12,868 nucleotides of DNA from Pseudomonadota bacterium (GTDB lineage: Bacteria > Pseudomonadota > Alphaproteobacteria > Azospirillales > Azospirillaceae), in NCBI GenBank assembly GCA_023416455.1, contig JAEZHQ010000493.1, positions 1-12,868 of the forward strand, written 5' to 3'. The position numbers were made by a program, and so were the translations under genes. Of this stretch, positions 1 to 7,042 are shown in pieces. The stretch's first letter is position 1, and the number at the start of each line of letters is the position of its first letter. Below the pieces are notes generated by a model. It was given only the letters and a program-made list of their open reading frames with translations, did no database searches and was not told the origin of the DNA.

Positions 1-1214
1 CCCGACAGGCGGGCCGTCAGCGTGGCCTCCCCCCCCAGCACCTGCGTGCCCTCCAGCTCCAGCGCCGCGCCGCCGCCACCGTCGCTGTCGCCGCCGCCGG
101 CCATCTCCAGGCGCGCCGCCCCGGTCCGCCGCCCGTCCCGCTCGCCGAGCGTGGCCCGGCCGGACAGGGCGATCCCCTCCAGCGTGACGGCGACGCGCTC
201 CAGCCGGGCCTGCCGCCCGGGCACGTCGAGCGAGCCGCGGACCAGCAGGTTGCCGACCCGGTAGGGCTCCGGCCGCAGCGCCGGCAAGGCGACGGTGCCG
301 GCGCCGCCGTGCAGGGCGACGTCGATGCGCAGCGGCTGGAAACGGGCGTCGAGCGTCGCCTCCACGCTGCCGCCGATCGGCACGGCCAGCGCCGCCAGCG
401 GCGCCAGCGCCGGCCCCAGCCCGGCCAGAGCGGCCGGCTCCAGCCCGCCGAAGCGGACCGCGGCCTCGGTCACCGAATCGCCCATGCGGTAGGTGCCGGA
501 CGCCTCCAGGGCGGCGGTCCGCCCGTCGAGGTCGAGGGCGAGGCGGGCACCGCCGGTTATGCCGGCGGCGTCGCGGCTGAGGACGATGTCGGCCCGGCTG
601 GCGTGCCAGGCGATGCCGAGCATGCGGTTGACCACCGTCAGGTCGGCGCCGACCACGCTCAGCCGCCGCAGCAGGCCGAGCGGCCGGGCGGCGTCGGGCG
701 GGCGGAGCAGGGTCGCCACGATCTCGTCCGACAGGTCGGAGCTTTCCTCCTCCTCCCCGGCGGACGGCACGGCGGTCGCCCGCACGTCGAAGTCGATGCG
801 GCCGTCGGCGCGCCGCACCACCTGGAGGCGCGGCCGCACCAGCTCCAGCCGGGTGGGCGACAGCCGCCCCCGGAACAGGGCGGCGACAGAGAAGCCGACG
901 CCCAGCTCGGGCACCGCCGCCAGCTCCACCCCCTCGGCGTTGACCACCCGCACCCGCAGCGCCCGCAGGTCGAGCCGGGTCAGCCCGGCGCCGTCGGCCC
1001 CCTCCTCGTCGACCCAGGACAGGACGAGACCGCCCAGCGCGACAGCGTAGCGCCCCTGCGGGTCGCCGAGGGCACGCTCCACGTAGGGCGTCAGCACCGC
1101 CAGCGCGATCGGACCCTGCGACAGCCGCCACGCCAGCAGCCCACCGGCAGCCACGGCCAGGGCCACCGCGATTCCCACCGCCCAGGCCAGAATCCCCGCC
1201 GTGCGCCGGATCAA
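1..1214 (-). CDS. YhdP/AsmA-like inner-membrane-anchored envelope protein (N-terminal part; runs off the window)
   Basis: Reading the minus strand from a TTG at 1214 gives an uninterrupted frame of about 404 codons to the window edge, so the C-terminus is missing. It opens with a basic MIRRT start and one hydrophobic segment at about residues 6-28, then the pattern GPIALAVLTPYVERAL and long stretches of alternating hydrophobic beta-strand sequence (LTRLDLRALRVRVVNAEGVE, then LSPTRLELVRPRLQVV). Known of the family: alphaproteobacterial DUF3971/AsmA-like proteins related to YhdP and TamB are usually over 1000 residues, are anchored in the inner membrane, and form long beta-groove structures thought to carry phospholipids to the outer membrane. 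An acidic GEEEESSD insert lies near residue 160. No in-frame ATG or GTG exists upstream before glnE, so TTG is chosen; the next in-frame candidates are GTG codons inside the membrane segment. Divergent from glnE, 114 bp apart. The assignment is by sequence style, without a search. Confidence 0.8.
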   Translation of the reverse strand, partial: MIRRTAGILAWAVGIAVALAVAAGGLLAWRLSQGPIALAVLTPYVERALGDPQGRYAVALGGLVLSWVDEEGADGAGLTRLDLRALRVRVVNAEGVELAAVPELGVGFSVAALFRGRLSPTRLELVRPRLQVVRRADGRIDFDVRATAVPSAGEEEESSDLSDEIVATLLRPPDAARPLGLLRRLSVVGADLTVVNRMLGIAWHASRADIVLSRDAAGITGGARLALDLDGRTAALEASGTYRMGDSVTEAAVRFGGLEPAALAGLGPALAPLAALAVPIGGSVEATLDARFQPLRIDVALHGGAGTVALPALRPEPYRVGNLLVRGSLDVPGRQARLERVAVTLEGIALSGRATLGERDGRRTGAARLEMAGGGDSDGGGGAALELEGTQVLGGEATLTARLS

Positions 1215-1279
1215 GGGCGGCGTCCCCGGGCCGACGGCGCTTTGCCGCGGCCGGCTTTGTCGCGGTTGACCTGGCGGGG

Positions 1280-1316
1280 CCTTGCGCGCAAGGTCCTGCC
1301 CGCTTCTTGTGCAAGG
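1280..1316. promoter_or_regulatory. Two CTTG...CAAG inverted repeats in the divergent glnE / AsmA-like gene spacer
   Basis: A perfect 14-bp palindrome CCTTGCGCGCAAGG lies at 1280-1293, and a second copy of the same half-sites, CTTG-TG-CAAG, lies at 1306-1315. Both are within 50 bp of the glnE start and within 105 bp of the start of the divergent gene. A TTGACC hexamer at 1266-1271 could be a -35 for glnE, but the matching -10 position overlaps the palindrome and is poor. A regulator operator is plausible but unproven. It does not look like an NtrC site (TGCACC-N5-GGTGCA). Confidence 0.35.
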
Positions 1317-1328
1317 ATTTGCGCCGCC

Positions 1329-4313
1329 ATGCCGACCGTCACGCTGCCGAAGCCGTTCGACCCCGCGCAGGCCGAAAGGGGCCTGGAACGCTGGCTCCAG
1401 GAAGCCGCCAAGGCTCCCGACGCTCTGCGCGGCTGGGCCGAGGCGTACGCCCGCTCGCCGGAGGGCCGGGCGCTGATCGACGCGGTGTGCGGCAACAGCC
1501 CGTATCTCGGCCACAGCCTGACGCGCGAACCGGCCTTCGTGCAGCGGGTGGTGACGGAAGGGTACGATGCGGTCTTCGACGACCTCCTGCGGACGCTGGA
1601 GGCGGAGTTGGGGGAGGAGCGCTCGACCGACCGGCTGATGGCCGGGCTGCGCATCGCCAAGCGGCGCGCCGCCCTGCTCATCGCGCTGGCCGACATCGCC
1701 GGGGCGTGGGAGCTGGAACGGGTCACCGGCGCGCTGTCCGACACGGCGGAGACGGCGGTGCGGCTGGCGGCGAACCACCTGCTGCGCCGCGCCACCGAGG
1801 CCGGCACGCTCACGCTGCCGGAGCCGCAGCGGCCGTGGGTGGGGTCGGGGCTGATCGTGCTTGGCATGGGTAAACTGGGGGCGCGCGAACTCAACTATTC
1901 CAGCGACATCGATCTGATCGTCCTTTACGACGACGCCGTCGTGCAGACGACCCAGCCGGACAACCTCGCCCGCACGTTCATCCGTATCGCGCGCGATCTT
2001 GTCCGCATTATGGATGAACGGACCAGGGACGGCTACGTCTTCCGCACCGACCTGCGGCTGCGCCCGGATCCCGGGGCGACGCCGCTGGCCGTCTCGGTCT
2101 CGGCGGCGGAGATCTACTACGGCAGCGTCGGCCAGAACTGGGAGCGTGCGGCCATGATCAAGGCCCGCCCCATCGCCGGCGACGCCGAGGCCGGGGCGCA
2201 TTTCCTGCGCTTCCTGGAACCGTTCGTGTGGCGGCGCCACCTGGATTTTGCGGCCATTCAGGACATCCATTCCATCAAGCGTCAGATCAACGCCCACAAG
2301 GGCCACCGTGAAGTGACGGTGAACGGCCACGACATCAAGGTCGGGCGCGGCGGAATCCGCGAGATCGAGTTCTTCGCCCAGACCCAGCAGCTGATCTTCG
2401 GCGGGCGCGACAGCCGTCTGCGCATCGCCCCCACCCTGCTCGCCAACAAGGCGCTGTGCGCGGTCGGGCGCGTGCCGGAGGCGGCGGTGGACGAGCTGGA
2501 GGACGCCTACCGTTTCCTGCGCCGGGTCGAGCACCGCATCCAGATGATCGACGACCGCCAGACCCACCAGATCCCGGCGGACGACGCCGGGGTGGCCCAT
2601 CTGGCGACCTTCCTCGGCTACGACGACGTGGCCGCCTTCCGCGCCGACCTGCTGGCCCGGCTCGGCCGCGTCGAGGACCGCTACGCCGAACTGTTCGAGG
2701 AGGCGCCCTCGCTCTCCGGCCCCGGCAACCTCGTCTTCACCGGCACCGACGACGACCCCGGGACGGTCGCCACGCTGCGCGGCATGGGCTATCGGGATCC
2801 CAGCCGGGTGATCGCCGTGGTGTCCACCTGGCACCGCGGGCGCTACCGCGCCACCCGCTCCGGCCGGGCGCGGGAGCTGCTGACCGAACTGGCCCCGGCC
2901 ATCCTCAGCGACCTCGCCAAGACGCCCGCCCCGGACGAGGCGCTGGTCAAGTTCGACGCCTTCCTCGGCCGCCTGCCGGCCGGCGTCGGCCTGTTCTCCC
3001 TGTTCATCGCCAACCCGCGGCTGCTCGCCCTGGTCGCGGAGATCCTGGGCACCGCGCCGCAGCTCGCCGAGACGCTGTCGCGCAACACCTCGCTGCTGGA
3101 CGCGGTGCTGTCGCCCGACTTCTTCGACCCGCTGCCCGGCCGCGACGGGCTGGCCCCGGACTACCGGCGGGCCATCGCCCCCGCCCACGACTTCGAGGAC
3201 GCGCTGACCCTGTCGCGGCGCTGGACCAACGACCAGCGCTTCCGCGCCGGCGTCCACATCCTGCGCGGAATCACCGACGGCGACCGCTGCGGCCCCTTCC
3301 TGGCCGACCTCGCCGACATCGTGGTGCCGGAGCTGGCCGGGCGCGTCGAGCGGGAGTTCGCGGCCCGCCACGGCCGGGTGCCCGGCGGGGCGTGGGTGGT
3401 GGTGGCGATGGGCAAGCTGGGCAGCCGCCAGCTCACCGTCACCTCGGACATCGACCTCATCGTGGTCTACCGGGCGCCGCCCGGGGCCAAGGCGTCGGAC
3501 GGGGCCAAGCCGCTGGCCCCCAACGAATACTACATCAAGCTGACGCAGCGCCTGACCAACGCCGTCACCGCCCCCATGGCCGACGGCCGCCTCTACGAGG
3601 TGGACATGCGGCTTCGCCCGTCGGGCAACGCCGGGCCGCTGGCCACCGCGCTGGACGCCTTCACCCGCTACCAGGCCAAGGACGCCTGGACCTGGGAGCA
3701 CATGGCCCTGACCCGGGCCCGCGTCATCGGCGGCGACCCGGCGCTGGCGGCGGCGGTGGAGGCCGCCATCCGCGACGTGCTGACCGCCCCGCGCGCCCCG
3801 GACAAGGCGCTGCGGGACGTCGCCGACATGCGCCGCCGGATCGACAAGGAATTCGGCACCGACAACCCGTGGGAGGTGAAGTACGCGCGCGGCGGCCTGA
3901 TCGACATCGAGTTCGCCGCCCAGTATCTCCAGCTCCGCCACGGCCACACCCATCCGGGGATCCTGTCCATCTCCACCACGCAGGCCCTCCTCAACGCCGC
4001 CGGCGCCGGCCTGCTGGACCCCGCGGTGGCCGGGGAGCTGGTGGAGACGCTGAAGCTGTGGCGCCGCGTCCAGGGCTTCCTGCGCCTGACGACCGGGGGC
4101 GTGCCCGACCCGGGGCAGCTCTCGCCGACCTTCCTGGAGGGGCTGTCGCGCGCCGCCTTCCCCGAGGAGGAGCCGGTGGTTGACTTCGCCGCGCTGGAGG
4201 GCAGAATCCGCGCCATCGCCGCCCGCGCCCACAGCCGCTTCGTCGCCCTGGTCGAGGAGCCGGCGTCCCGGCTGCCCCCTCCCGACACCAACGAAGAAGC
4301 CAGACTCCCATGA
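1329..4313 (+). CDS. glnE: Bifunctional glutamine synthetase adenylyltransferase / adenylyl-removing enzyme
   Basis: This 994-residue protein attaches AMP to, and phosphorolytically removes AMP from, glutamine synthetase in the cytoplasm under control of PII proteins, so setting ammonium assimilation. Both nucleotidyltransferase halves are visible. The N-terminal (deadenylylating) half has GMGKLGARELNYSSDIDL at residues 179-196, with D193 and D195 as metal ligands, and GRGGIREIEF from 339. The C-terminal (adenylylating) half has AMGKLGSRQLTVTSDIDL from 693, with D707 and D709, and ARGGLIDIEF from 853. A helical linker joins them. Length is slightly above the 946 residues of E. coli GlnE, normal for this lineage. 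The ATG at 1329 is chosen because homologous sequence begins there; the frame stays open far upstream, but only opposite the divergent AsmA-like gene. The stop overlaps the peroxiredoxin start by four bases (ATGA), implying coupled translation. No truncation or lost catalytic residue is seen. Confidence 0.97.
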   Translation: MPTVTLPKPFDPAQAERGLERWLQEAAKAPDALRGWAEAYARSPEGRALIDAVCGNSPYLGHSLTREPAFVQRVVTEGYDAVFDDLLRTLEAELGEERSTDRLMAGLRIAKRRAALLIALADIAGAWELERVTGALSDTAETAVRLAANHLLRRATEAGTLTLPEPQRPWVGSGLIVLGMGKLGARELNYSSDIDLIVLYDDAVVQTTQPDNLARTFIRIARDLVRIMDERTRDGYVFRTDLRLRPDPGATPLAVSVSAAEIYYGSVGQNWERAAMIKARPIAGDAEAGAHFLRFLEPFVWRRHLDFAAIQDIHSIKRQINAHKGHREVTVNGHDIKVGRGGIREIEFFAQTQQLIFGGRDSRLRIAPTLLANKALCAVGRVPEAAVDELEDAYRFLRRVEHRIQMIDDRQTHQIPADDAGVAHLATFLGYDDVAAFRADLLARLGRVEDRYAELFEEAPSLSGPGNLVFTGTDDDPGTVATLRGMGYRDPSRVIAVVSTWHRGRYRATRSGRARELLTELAPAILSDLAKTPAPDEALVKFDAFLGRLPAGVGLFSLFIANPRLLALVAEILGTAPQLAETLSRNTSLLDAVLSPDFFDPLPGRDGLAPDYRRAIAPAHDFEDALTLSRRWTNDQRFRAGVHILRGITDGDRCGPFLADLADIVVPELAGRVEREFAARHGRVPGGAWVVVAMGKLGSRQLTVTSDIDLIVVYRAPPGAKASDGAKPLAPNEYYIKLTQRLTNAVTAPMADGRLYEVDMRLRPSGNAGPLATALDAFTRYQAKDAWTWEHMALTRARVIGGDPALAAAVEAAIRDVLTAPRAPDKALRDVADMRRRIDKEFGTDNPWEVKYARGGLIDIEFAAQYLQLRHGHTHPGILSISTTQALLNAAGAGLLDPAVAGELVETLKLWRRVQGFLRLTTGGVPDPGQLSPTFLEGLSRAAFPEEEPVVDFAALEGRIRAIAARAHSRFVALVEEPASRLPPPDTNEEARLP

Positions 4314-4774
4314 GCGTCGAGATCGGAACCCCCGCCCCGGACTTCACCATGCCGACCGACGGGGGCGGCAGCGTCACGCTGTCGGCCCTGCGCGGGCAGC
4401 CGGTGGTGCTGTATTTCTACCCGAAGGACGACACCTCCGGCTGCACCGCGGAAGCCTGCGGGTTCCGCGACCGCTTTCCGGACTTCACCGGGACCGGCGC
4501 CGCGGTGATCGGCGTGTCCAAGGACGGCGTGGCCAGCCACGACAAGTTCAAGTCCAAGCACGCGCTGCCCTTCGTCCTCGCCTCCGACAAGGAGACGCAG
4601 GTGGCCGAAGCCTACGGCGTGTGGGTGGAGAAGAGCATGTACGGCCGCAAATACATGGGTCTGGAGCGCGCCACCTTCCTGATCGACCGCGACGGCGTGG
4701 TCCGCAACGTCTGGCGCAAGGTCAAGGTCACCGGCCACGTCGAGGCCGTGCTGAAGGCGGTCAAGGCGCTGTAA
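4310..4774 (+). CDS. bcp: Thioredoxin-dependent peroxiredoxin, Bcp/PrxQ type
   Basis: This 154-residue cytoplasmic peroxidase reduces H2O2 and organic hydroperoxides using thioredoxin. The AhpC/TSA thioredoxin-fold pattern runs through the protein: GTPAPDFTMP at 6-15, YFYPKDDTSGCTAEACGFRD around the active site, then FLIDRDGVVR near 122. The peroxidatic cysteine is C45, in the TSGC context, with a resolving cysteine C50 five residues later, exactly the E. coli Bcp (alpha-type, atypical 2-Cys) spacing. T42, two residues before the GC pair, is the usual active-site threonine. Length is standard for the family. The start codon overlaps the glnE stop as ATGA, so this gene is the second cistron of a glnE-bcp unit and probably depends on glnE translation. 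A GC-rich hairpin follows 16 bases after the stop. Confidence 0.96.
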   Translation: MSVEIGTPAPDFTMPTDGGGSVTLSALRGQPVVLYFYPKDDTSGCTAEACGFRDRFPDFTGTGAAVIGVSKDGVASHDKFKSKHALPFVLASDKETQVAEAYGVWVEKSMYGRKYMGLERATFLIDRDGVVRNVWRKVKVTGHVEAVLKAVKAL

Positions 4775-4789
4775 CCCCGCCACCGCCCT

Positions 4790-4821
4790 CCCCGCCGGCG
4801 GCCGCGCGCCGGCCGGCGGGG
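4790..4821 (+). terminator. GC-rich stem-loop after glnE-bcp
   Basis: CCCCGCCGGC at 4790-4799 pairs perfectly with GCCGGCGGGG at 4812-4821, a 10-bp all-GC stem around a 12-base loop. It begins 16 bases after the bcp stop. No run of T follows, so it would be an atypical intrinsic terminator or a 3' end stabiliser; the position supports the role more than the sequence does. Confidence 0.5.
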
Positions 4822-4832
4822 TCGCGCGCAAC

Positions 4833-4871
4833 CGGAATCCGGACATCCGGATATCCAGACATCCAGGTGTC
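4833..4871. repeat. Degenerate 8-bp tandem repeat, about five units
   Basis: Consecutive units are CGGAATC (7 bp), CGGACATC, CGGATATC, CAGACATC and CAGGTGTC, each ending in TC and following a CRGAYATC-like consensus with progressive drift. The third unit creates an 8-bp palindrome GGATATCC with its neighbour. The array sits between the bcp terminator candidate and the AT-rich island before the oxygenase gene. It is not in any gene I accept. It may be a set of phased protein-binding half-sites, or simply slippage-born DNA. Confidence 0.6.
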
Positions 4872-4928
4872 TTCCGTATCATTCTTCCCGGGTTATTCCC
4901 CGCCCGTGCCGGTGTAAGCCGGAAGAAC

Positions 4929-4960
4929 GGTTTTTTTGTTAAATGAATTTTTCATACAGT
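4929..4960 (+). promoter_or_regulatory. AT-rich island with dyad ATGAA-TTT-TTCAT, probable promoter/operator of the oxygenase gene
   Basis: Within DNA of extreme GC content, this stretch contains a run of seven T (4931-4937) followed by TTAAATGAATTTTTCATAC. The inverted repeat ATGAA (4943-4947), TTT, TTCAT (4951-4955) is centred about 68 bases before the oxygenase ATG. A TACAGT hexamer at 4955-4960 could be a -10, with only a poor T-rich -35 at 18 bp. The GAA-N3-TTC core resembles the geometry of Irr/ICE-type iron sites in alphaproteobacteria, but the match is partial. Promoter function is inferred from base composition and position. Confidence 0.4.
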
Positions 4961-5016
4961 GGCGTCGTTCGACTTGAACCCGTCACGCTCCATCGTTTCG
5001 GCGAAAGACCCTCCCC

Positions 5017-5871
5017 ATGAATGTCACGAATATTGCGCGCCGGCTGGCGGCCGGAGAGCTTCATTATGCCTTGGGCCGGTTCGAGAGCATCAGGAAAGGA
5101 TACAGCGCCCTGCGGCGGCTGGGTCCCGGGGGAGCACGGCGGCGCACCCGACCTCCGCCCGCCCTGCCGGTGCCGGCCAGCCCCTTCGGCGGTGTGCGGA
5201 CCGAAGAGAGCCTGGCCGCGCTGAAGCGCGATTCGATCGCGTTCGGCTTCGATCTTCCGCCCTCCATCGTGCAGGAGATCGTCGCCTTCGCGCGGAGCAC
5301 GCCGATCCGGACGCGGGGAAGCGACCGCCTCTTCCTGAAGGAGGAGGTGTGCCAGGGGCGGCTTCCCGACGGCGCGACGGCGGTGCTGGCGCTGGCTCCG
5401 GAGCCGATGGACTGCGCGGCGGTCCGCCGGCTCTGCCGGGATCCCGTGCTGCTGGAGACGGTGACCGGCTTCCTCGGCTACCGTCCCGGGAAGATCATCC
5501 CCCGGCTGTTCTGGAGCTTCGTCACCGACGCCAGCGACGACCAGCGCCGCCGCCTGGGCCAGACCATCGACTGGCACTTCGACGTCCACGACTTCCATTT
5601 CTGCTCGGCGGCCTTCTACCTCACCGACGTCGACTCCCGGGCCGGGGCCCACGCGCTGATCCGCGGCTCGCACCGCGGCAAGTCGATCCGGATGCTGCTC
5701 GGCTCGGCCAACGCGACGGAGGCGGCGGTCCTCGCCCGCTACGGCCGGGAGCGGCTGATGCTGGTCGAGGGGCCGGCCGGCACCGGTTTCCTGGAGGACA
5801 CCTCCTGCTACCACAAGGCCATCGCGCCCACGGACCGCGACCGGCTGATGCTCCAGATCTGGTTCAGCTGA
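5017..5871 (+). CDS. Fe(II)/2-oxoglutarate-dependent oxygenase, phytanoyl-CoA dioxygenase (PhyH) superfamily
   Basis: This 284-residue protein has the facial triad of non-heme iron oxygenases: H187-F-D189 in WHFDVHDF, and H266 in SCYHKAIAPTDRDRL. R276, ten residues after the distal histidine, is where this family binds the 2-oxoglutarate carboxylate. RGSHRGKS near 224 is also typical of PhyH proteins. It should couple 2-oxoglutarate decarboxylation to hydroxylation of an organic substrate, which cannot be deduced here. The first 65 residues are a basic, Arg/Pro-rich extension with no clear signal peptide, so a cytoplasmic location is likely. The ATG at 5017 has a weak Shine-Dalgarno, but no better in-frame start precedes the conserved region. 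The gene stands alone, 242 bp after bcp and 130 bp before the ABC importer genes, behind an AT-rich probable promoter. A link to chelate uptake is possible but only from position. Confidence 0.82.
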   Translation: MNVTNIARRLAAGELHYALGRFESIRKGYSALRRLGPGGARRRTRPPPALPVPASPFGGVRTEESLAALKRDSIAFGFDLPPSIVQEIVAFARSTPIRTRGSDRLFLKEEVCQGRLPDGATAVLALAPEPMDCAAVRRLCRDPVLLETVTGFLGYRPGKIIPRLFWSFVTDASDDQRRRLGQTIDWHFDVHDFHFCSAAFYLTDVDSRAGAHALIRGSHRGKSIRMLLGSANATEAAVLARYGRERLMLVEGPAGTGFLEDTSCYHKAIAPTDRDRLMLQIWFS

Positions 5872-6001
5872 CCCGCGGCGCGGCGGACAGCGCCGGCGAA
5901 GTGCCGCCGCAGGCCGGTGCCCGTGCGGCGAGGGCTGGACGTGGCCCCGGCGGCGTCCCATCCTGTCGGGCGTGCGGCGCTTCGGCTCGGAGGGACTGGC
6001 G

Positions 6002-7042
6002 ATGGTGCGGTGGTTGGTGGCCGGGGCGCTCGCCCTGCTTCTGCCGGCCGCGCCGCCGGCCGCGGCCGGCGACGTCTTCGTCGATTCGGCGGGGCGCCGG
6101 GTCGCGGTGCCGGCGCGGGTCGAGCGGGTGTTCCCCGCCGGGCCGCCGGCCGCGACGATCGTCTACATGCTGGCCCCCGACACGCTGCTGGGGTGGCCCC
6201 GGGCGATCGGCCCGGAGGAACGCCCCTTCCTGCCCGAACGCTACGCCGACCTCCCCGCGCTCGGCCGCCTGACCGGGCGCGGGGGCACCGTCAATCTGGA
6301 AACGGTGGTCGCCCTGCGGCCCGATCTCATCCTGGACGTGGGCGGTACCGGCGCCACCTTCGTGTCGCTGGCCGACCGCGTGCAGGAGCAGACGCGGGTC
6401 CCCTACGCCCTGGTCGACGGGCGCCTGGCCGAGACGGCCCGGGCGCTGCGCACCGTCGGCGCCCTGCTCGGGGTGCCCGACCGGGCCGAGCGGCTGGCCC
6501 GCTACGCCGAGGAGACGCTGGAGGAGGTGCGGCGGCGCATCGCTGCGGTGCCGCGCGAGCGCCAGCTTCGGGTCTACATGGCGCGCGGACCGCGCGGCCT
6601 GCAAACCGGCCTGGGCGGGTCGATCAACGTGGAGGCGCTGGACGTCCTCGGGGTGCGCAACGTCGCCGCCGAGGCGCTGGGCGACGGCGGGCTCGTCACC
6701 GTCTCGATGGAACGGATCCTGGCCTGGCAGCCCGACGTCATCGTCACCATCGATCCCGCCTTCCACCGGTCGGTGTGGACCGACCCGCTGTGGCAGGGCG
6801 TGAAGGCGGTGCGCGACGGGCGCGTCCATCTGGCGCCGCTCTTCCCCTTCACCTGGATCGACTTCCCTCCTTCGGCCAACCGGCTGCTGGGCCTGCGCTG
6901 GCTGGGCAAAATGCTGTACCCTGAGCTGTTCCCGGAGGATCTGCGCGAGGAGGCCCGGCGCTTCCATGCCCTCTTCTACCACCGAGAGCCGGACGACCGG
7001 CAGCTCGACGCCCTCCTGGCGGGATCGCGTCCGCCGGGGTGA
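6002..7042 (+). CDS. Periplasmic substrate-binding protein of a metal-chelate ABC importer (FepB/BtuF-like, Peripla_BP_2)
   Basis: This 346-residue precursor has a signal peptide: MVRW, a hydrophobic run to residue 14, then PAAPPAAA, with likely cleavage after A22. No lipobox cysteine is present. The mature part starts with VFVDSAGRRVAVPARVERVF, the opening of class III (helix-backbone) binding proteins, and carries VNLETVVALRPDLILDVGG in the first lobe and ILAWQPDVIVTIDPAF in the second. Known of the family: such proteins capture iron-siderophores, heme, cobalamin or, in MolA-like cases, oxyanions, and deliver them to a FecCD permease. The ATG at 6002 is preferred over the upstream GTG at 5972 because GGAGGG at 5989-5994 gives a good ribosome site and the signal peptide then starts cleanly. 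Its last 77 bases overlap the permease gene. The ligand cannot be named, since no receptor or biosynthesis gene lies nearby. Confidence 0.9.
   Translation: MVRWLVAGALALLLPAAPPAAAGDVFVDSAGRRVAVPARVERVFPAGPPAATIVYMLAPDTLLGWPRAIGPEERPFLPERYADLPALGRLTGRGGTVNLETVVALRPDLILDVGGTGATFVSLADRVQEQTRVPYALVDGRLAETARALRTVGALLGVPDRAERLARYAEETLEEVRRRIAAVPRERQLRVYMARGPRGLQTGLGGSINVEALDVLGVRNVAAEALGDGGLVTVSMERILAWQPDVIVTIDPAFHRSVWTDPLWQGVKAVRDGRVHLAPLFPFTWIDFPPSANRLLGLRWLGKMLYPELFPEDLREEARRFHALFYHREPDDRQLDALLAGSRPPG

Noticed and set aside
309..1328. In-frame upstream extension of glnE by 340 codons
   Set aside because: The translation is low-complexity Arg/Gly/Gln/His-rich, lies antisense to the well-formed AsmA-like gene, and is a usual artefact of GC-rich DNA. 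GlnE homology begins at the ATG at 1329.
3668..4882. Minus-strand open frame opposite the glnE end and bcp
   Set aside because: It overlaps two confidently identified genes, its protein shows no recognisable motif, and its first codons are the complement of the tandem repeat.
4967..4979. GTTC-N5-GAAC as a LexA/SOS box
   Set aside because: Alphaproteobacterial LexA sites are direct repeats GTTC-N7-GTTC. This is an inverted repeat with another spacing, and the gene downstream has no DNA-repair link.
5872..6001. Cobalamin or other riboswitch before the ABC importer genes
   Set aside because: I looked for a B12-box (GCCACTG-like) and other conserved riboswitch cores and saw none on the plus strand. 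The 130 bases hold only GC-rich sequence and the GGAGGG ribosome site at 5989-5994.
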